Assembly: GCA_002786065.1 (NCBI GenBank)
Contig: NHNY01000008.1
Location: forward strand, 124,001-188,000
Reading direction: 5' to 3'
Length of the DNA stretch: 64,000 nt
DNA from: Microcyclospora pomicola
Taxonomy: Eukaryota; Ascomycota; Dothideomycetes; Capnodiales
A program made the translations under genes and the position numbers. Below the pieces are notes generated by a model. That model did not search any database, was not told the origin of the DNA, and saw only the letters and a program-made list of their open reading frames with translations. Shown here in pieces: positions 63,391 to 64,000 of the stretch. Position 1 is the first letter of the stretch, and each line of letters opens with the position of its first letter.

Positions 63391-64000
63391 CTAGCCTCTT
63401 CCGCTGGCAATGTCATCCTGTGTCGACACGCGAGGGTCAGTGAGAGGATACATAGGCAGGGATGTGACAGGACTTACAAGATGATTGACCATAGCGACAA
63501 ACAAGTCAAAGAACAGCGGACTACCGCCAGCCTCCATCTCCATCTGCATCGTGCCGCTGCGCTTGAACGTGTTGCGGCTACGGATGATGAGGGCGAGGTA
63601 GTGAGCTCGCAGCTTGGAGTCACTGGCAGGAGTGTTGGCGTACGCGAAGCGGGCCGACGAGAGGATGGTGCTGCACTGGACGCCCGACTGTAGGCCTTGC
63701 TTCTTGAGCGCGAGGCGTTGTAGTTCAGGGAGAGCGTAACGGTGAGCAGAGCACTGAGGGCGGAGTCAGAAGGACGTCGCGGCGATGGAGGGTCGGTATA
63801 CATACATAGATCATGGTGTCCTTGAGCACACTCCCACCAACACCGTTCGCGTGAATGGTACTAACGCTGCCAGGTCCATCGGCATCGTCCAGCAGCCAGC
63901 TTGCTCGCTTCTTATCGTAGATGAGCTTCGGAGAGTAGTCGCCTTTGTACAAGTATTCAAGCACTGCCGAGAAGACCTCGGGTTCCTCGTGAGGTAAGTC
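63391..64000 (-). CDS. BTB/POZ-domain protein, 5' end beyond the window
   Basis: Partial: complement(join(63391..63417,63478..63753,63806..>64000)), 165 residues visible. The introns are 60 nt (GTAAGT...CACAG) and 52 nt (GTATGT...CTCAG), phase 0. The window edge begins DLPHEEPEVFSAVLEYLYKG, the second half of a BTB fold. A variable insert, KDTMIYCSAHRYALPELQRL (the BTB-back helix) and a conserved fungal C-terminal helical extension follow (SARFAYANTPASDSKLRAHY, FDLFVAMVNHL). The last exon adds only DDIASGRG. BTB domains dimerise and often serve as Cul3 adaptors or chromatin factors. With no second domain visible, the partner is unknown. Confidence 0.82.

Noticed and set aside
1-64000. tRNA, rRNA, CRISPR, transposon, LTR or virus-like element
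   Set aside because: No tRNA B-box-like arm in a foldable context, no rRNA stretch, no spaced direct repeats, no transposase, reverse transcriptase, integrase or terminal repeats were recognised by reading both strands. A covariance-model and repeat-library search would be decisive.

Overview
This 64 kb window is nuclear DNA of a filamentous ascomycete (Pezizomycotina). The evidence is short introns (about 48 to 225 nt, mostly starting GTAAGT, GTGAGT, GTACGT or GTATGT, several with a CTAAC or CTGAC branch site), long intrinsically disordered regulatory proteins, and typical filamentous-fungal genes: the trifunctional histidine enzyme, a SomA/Flo8-type LisH regulator, a Boi-type SH3-SAM-PH protein, a Kin4-type kinase and Csn12. 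Gene content and exon style suggest Dothideomycetes, but that is inference. I see no transposon, virus-like element, tRNA, rRNA or secondary-metabolite cluster; this is a housekeeping chromosome arm with roughly one gene per 2.5 kb.

Layout. 0-10 kb: small single-pass membrane protein (-), Maf-type nucleotide pyrophosphatase (-), NADP-dependent double-bond reductase (+), unknown protein (+), monocarboxylate-type MFS carrier (+), conserved unknown membrane-proximal protein (+). 10-20 kb: HIS4 (+), a small PPxY protein ending in Cys/Asn hexapeptide repeats (+), and a Boi-like polarity protein (-). 20-32 kb: SP-RING protein (+), TRK potassium transporter (-), spartin/senescence-domain protein (+), Rossmann-like protein (+) and ACR3 arsenite exporter (-). 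32-46 kb: Artemis-like nuclease (-), membrane-anchored DUF2237 protein (-), SomA-like regulator (-) and an Uls1-like SNF2/RING ATPase (+). 46-64 kb: an MFS transporter with a very long cytoplasmic tail and in-frame TAG codons (-), Nit2-type omega-amidase (-), Kin4 kinase (+), ribosomal protein eL20 (-), Csn12 (+) and a 5'-truncated BTB protein (-).

There are no operons; neighbours are mostly functionally unrelated. DNA metabolism and SUMO/ubiquitin functions recur (SP-RING ligase, SIM-bearing Uls1, Artemis, Csn12), and PPxY motifs occur in four of the predicted proteins.

Most notable: (1) the MFS transporter reading frame is intact for about 1,300 codons except for TAG codons at 50518-50520 and 47627-47629 (and one more upstream, at 51022-51024), which could be pseudogenisation, unusual splicing, or sites for UAG-to-UGG mRNA editing; (2) a 168-residue protein with two PPSY motifs and eight tandem [N/D]-C-S-[N/D]-[C/M/L]-[T/V] hexapeptides, hidden by an intron that splits the repeat; (3) a perfect 72-bp tandem duplication carrying CCAAT boxes upstream of ACR3.
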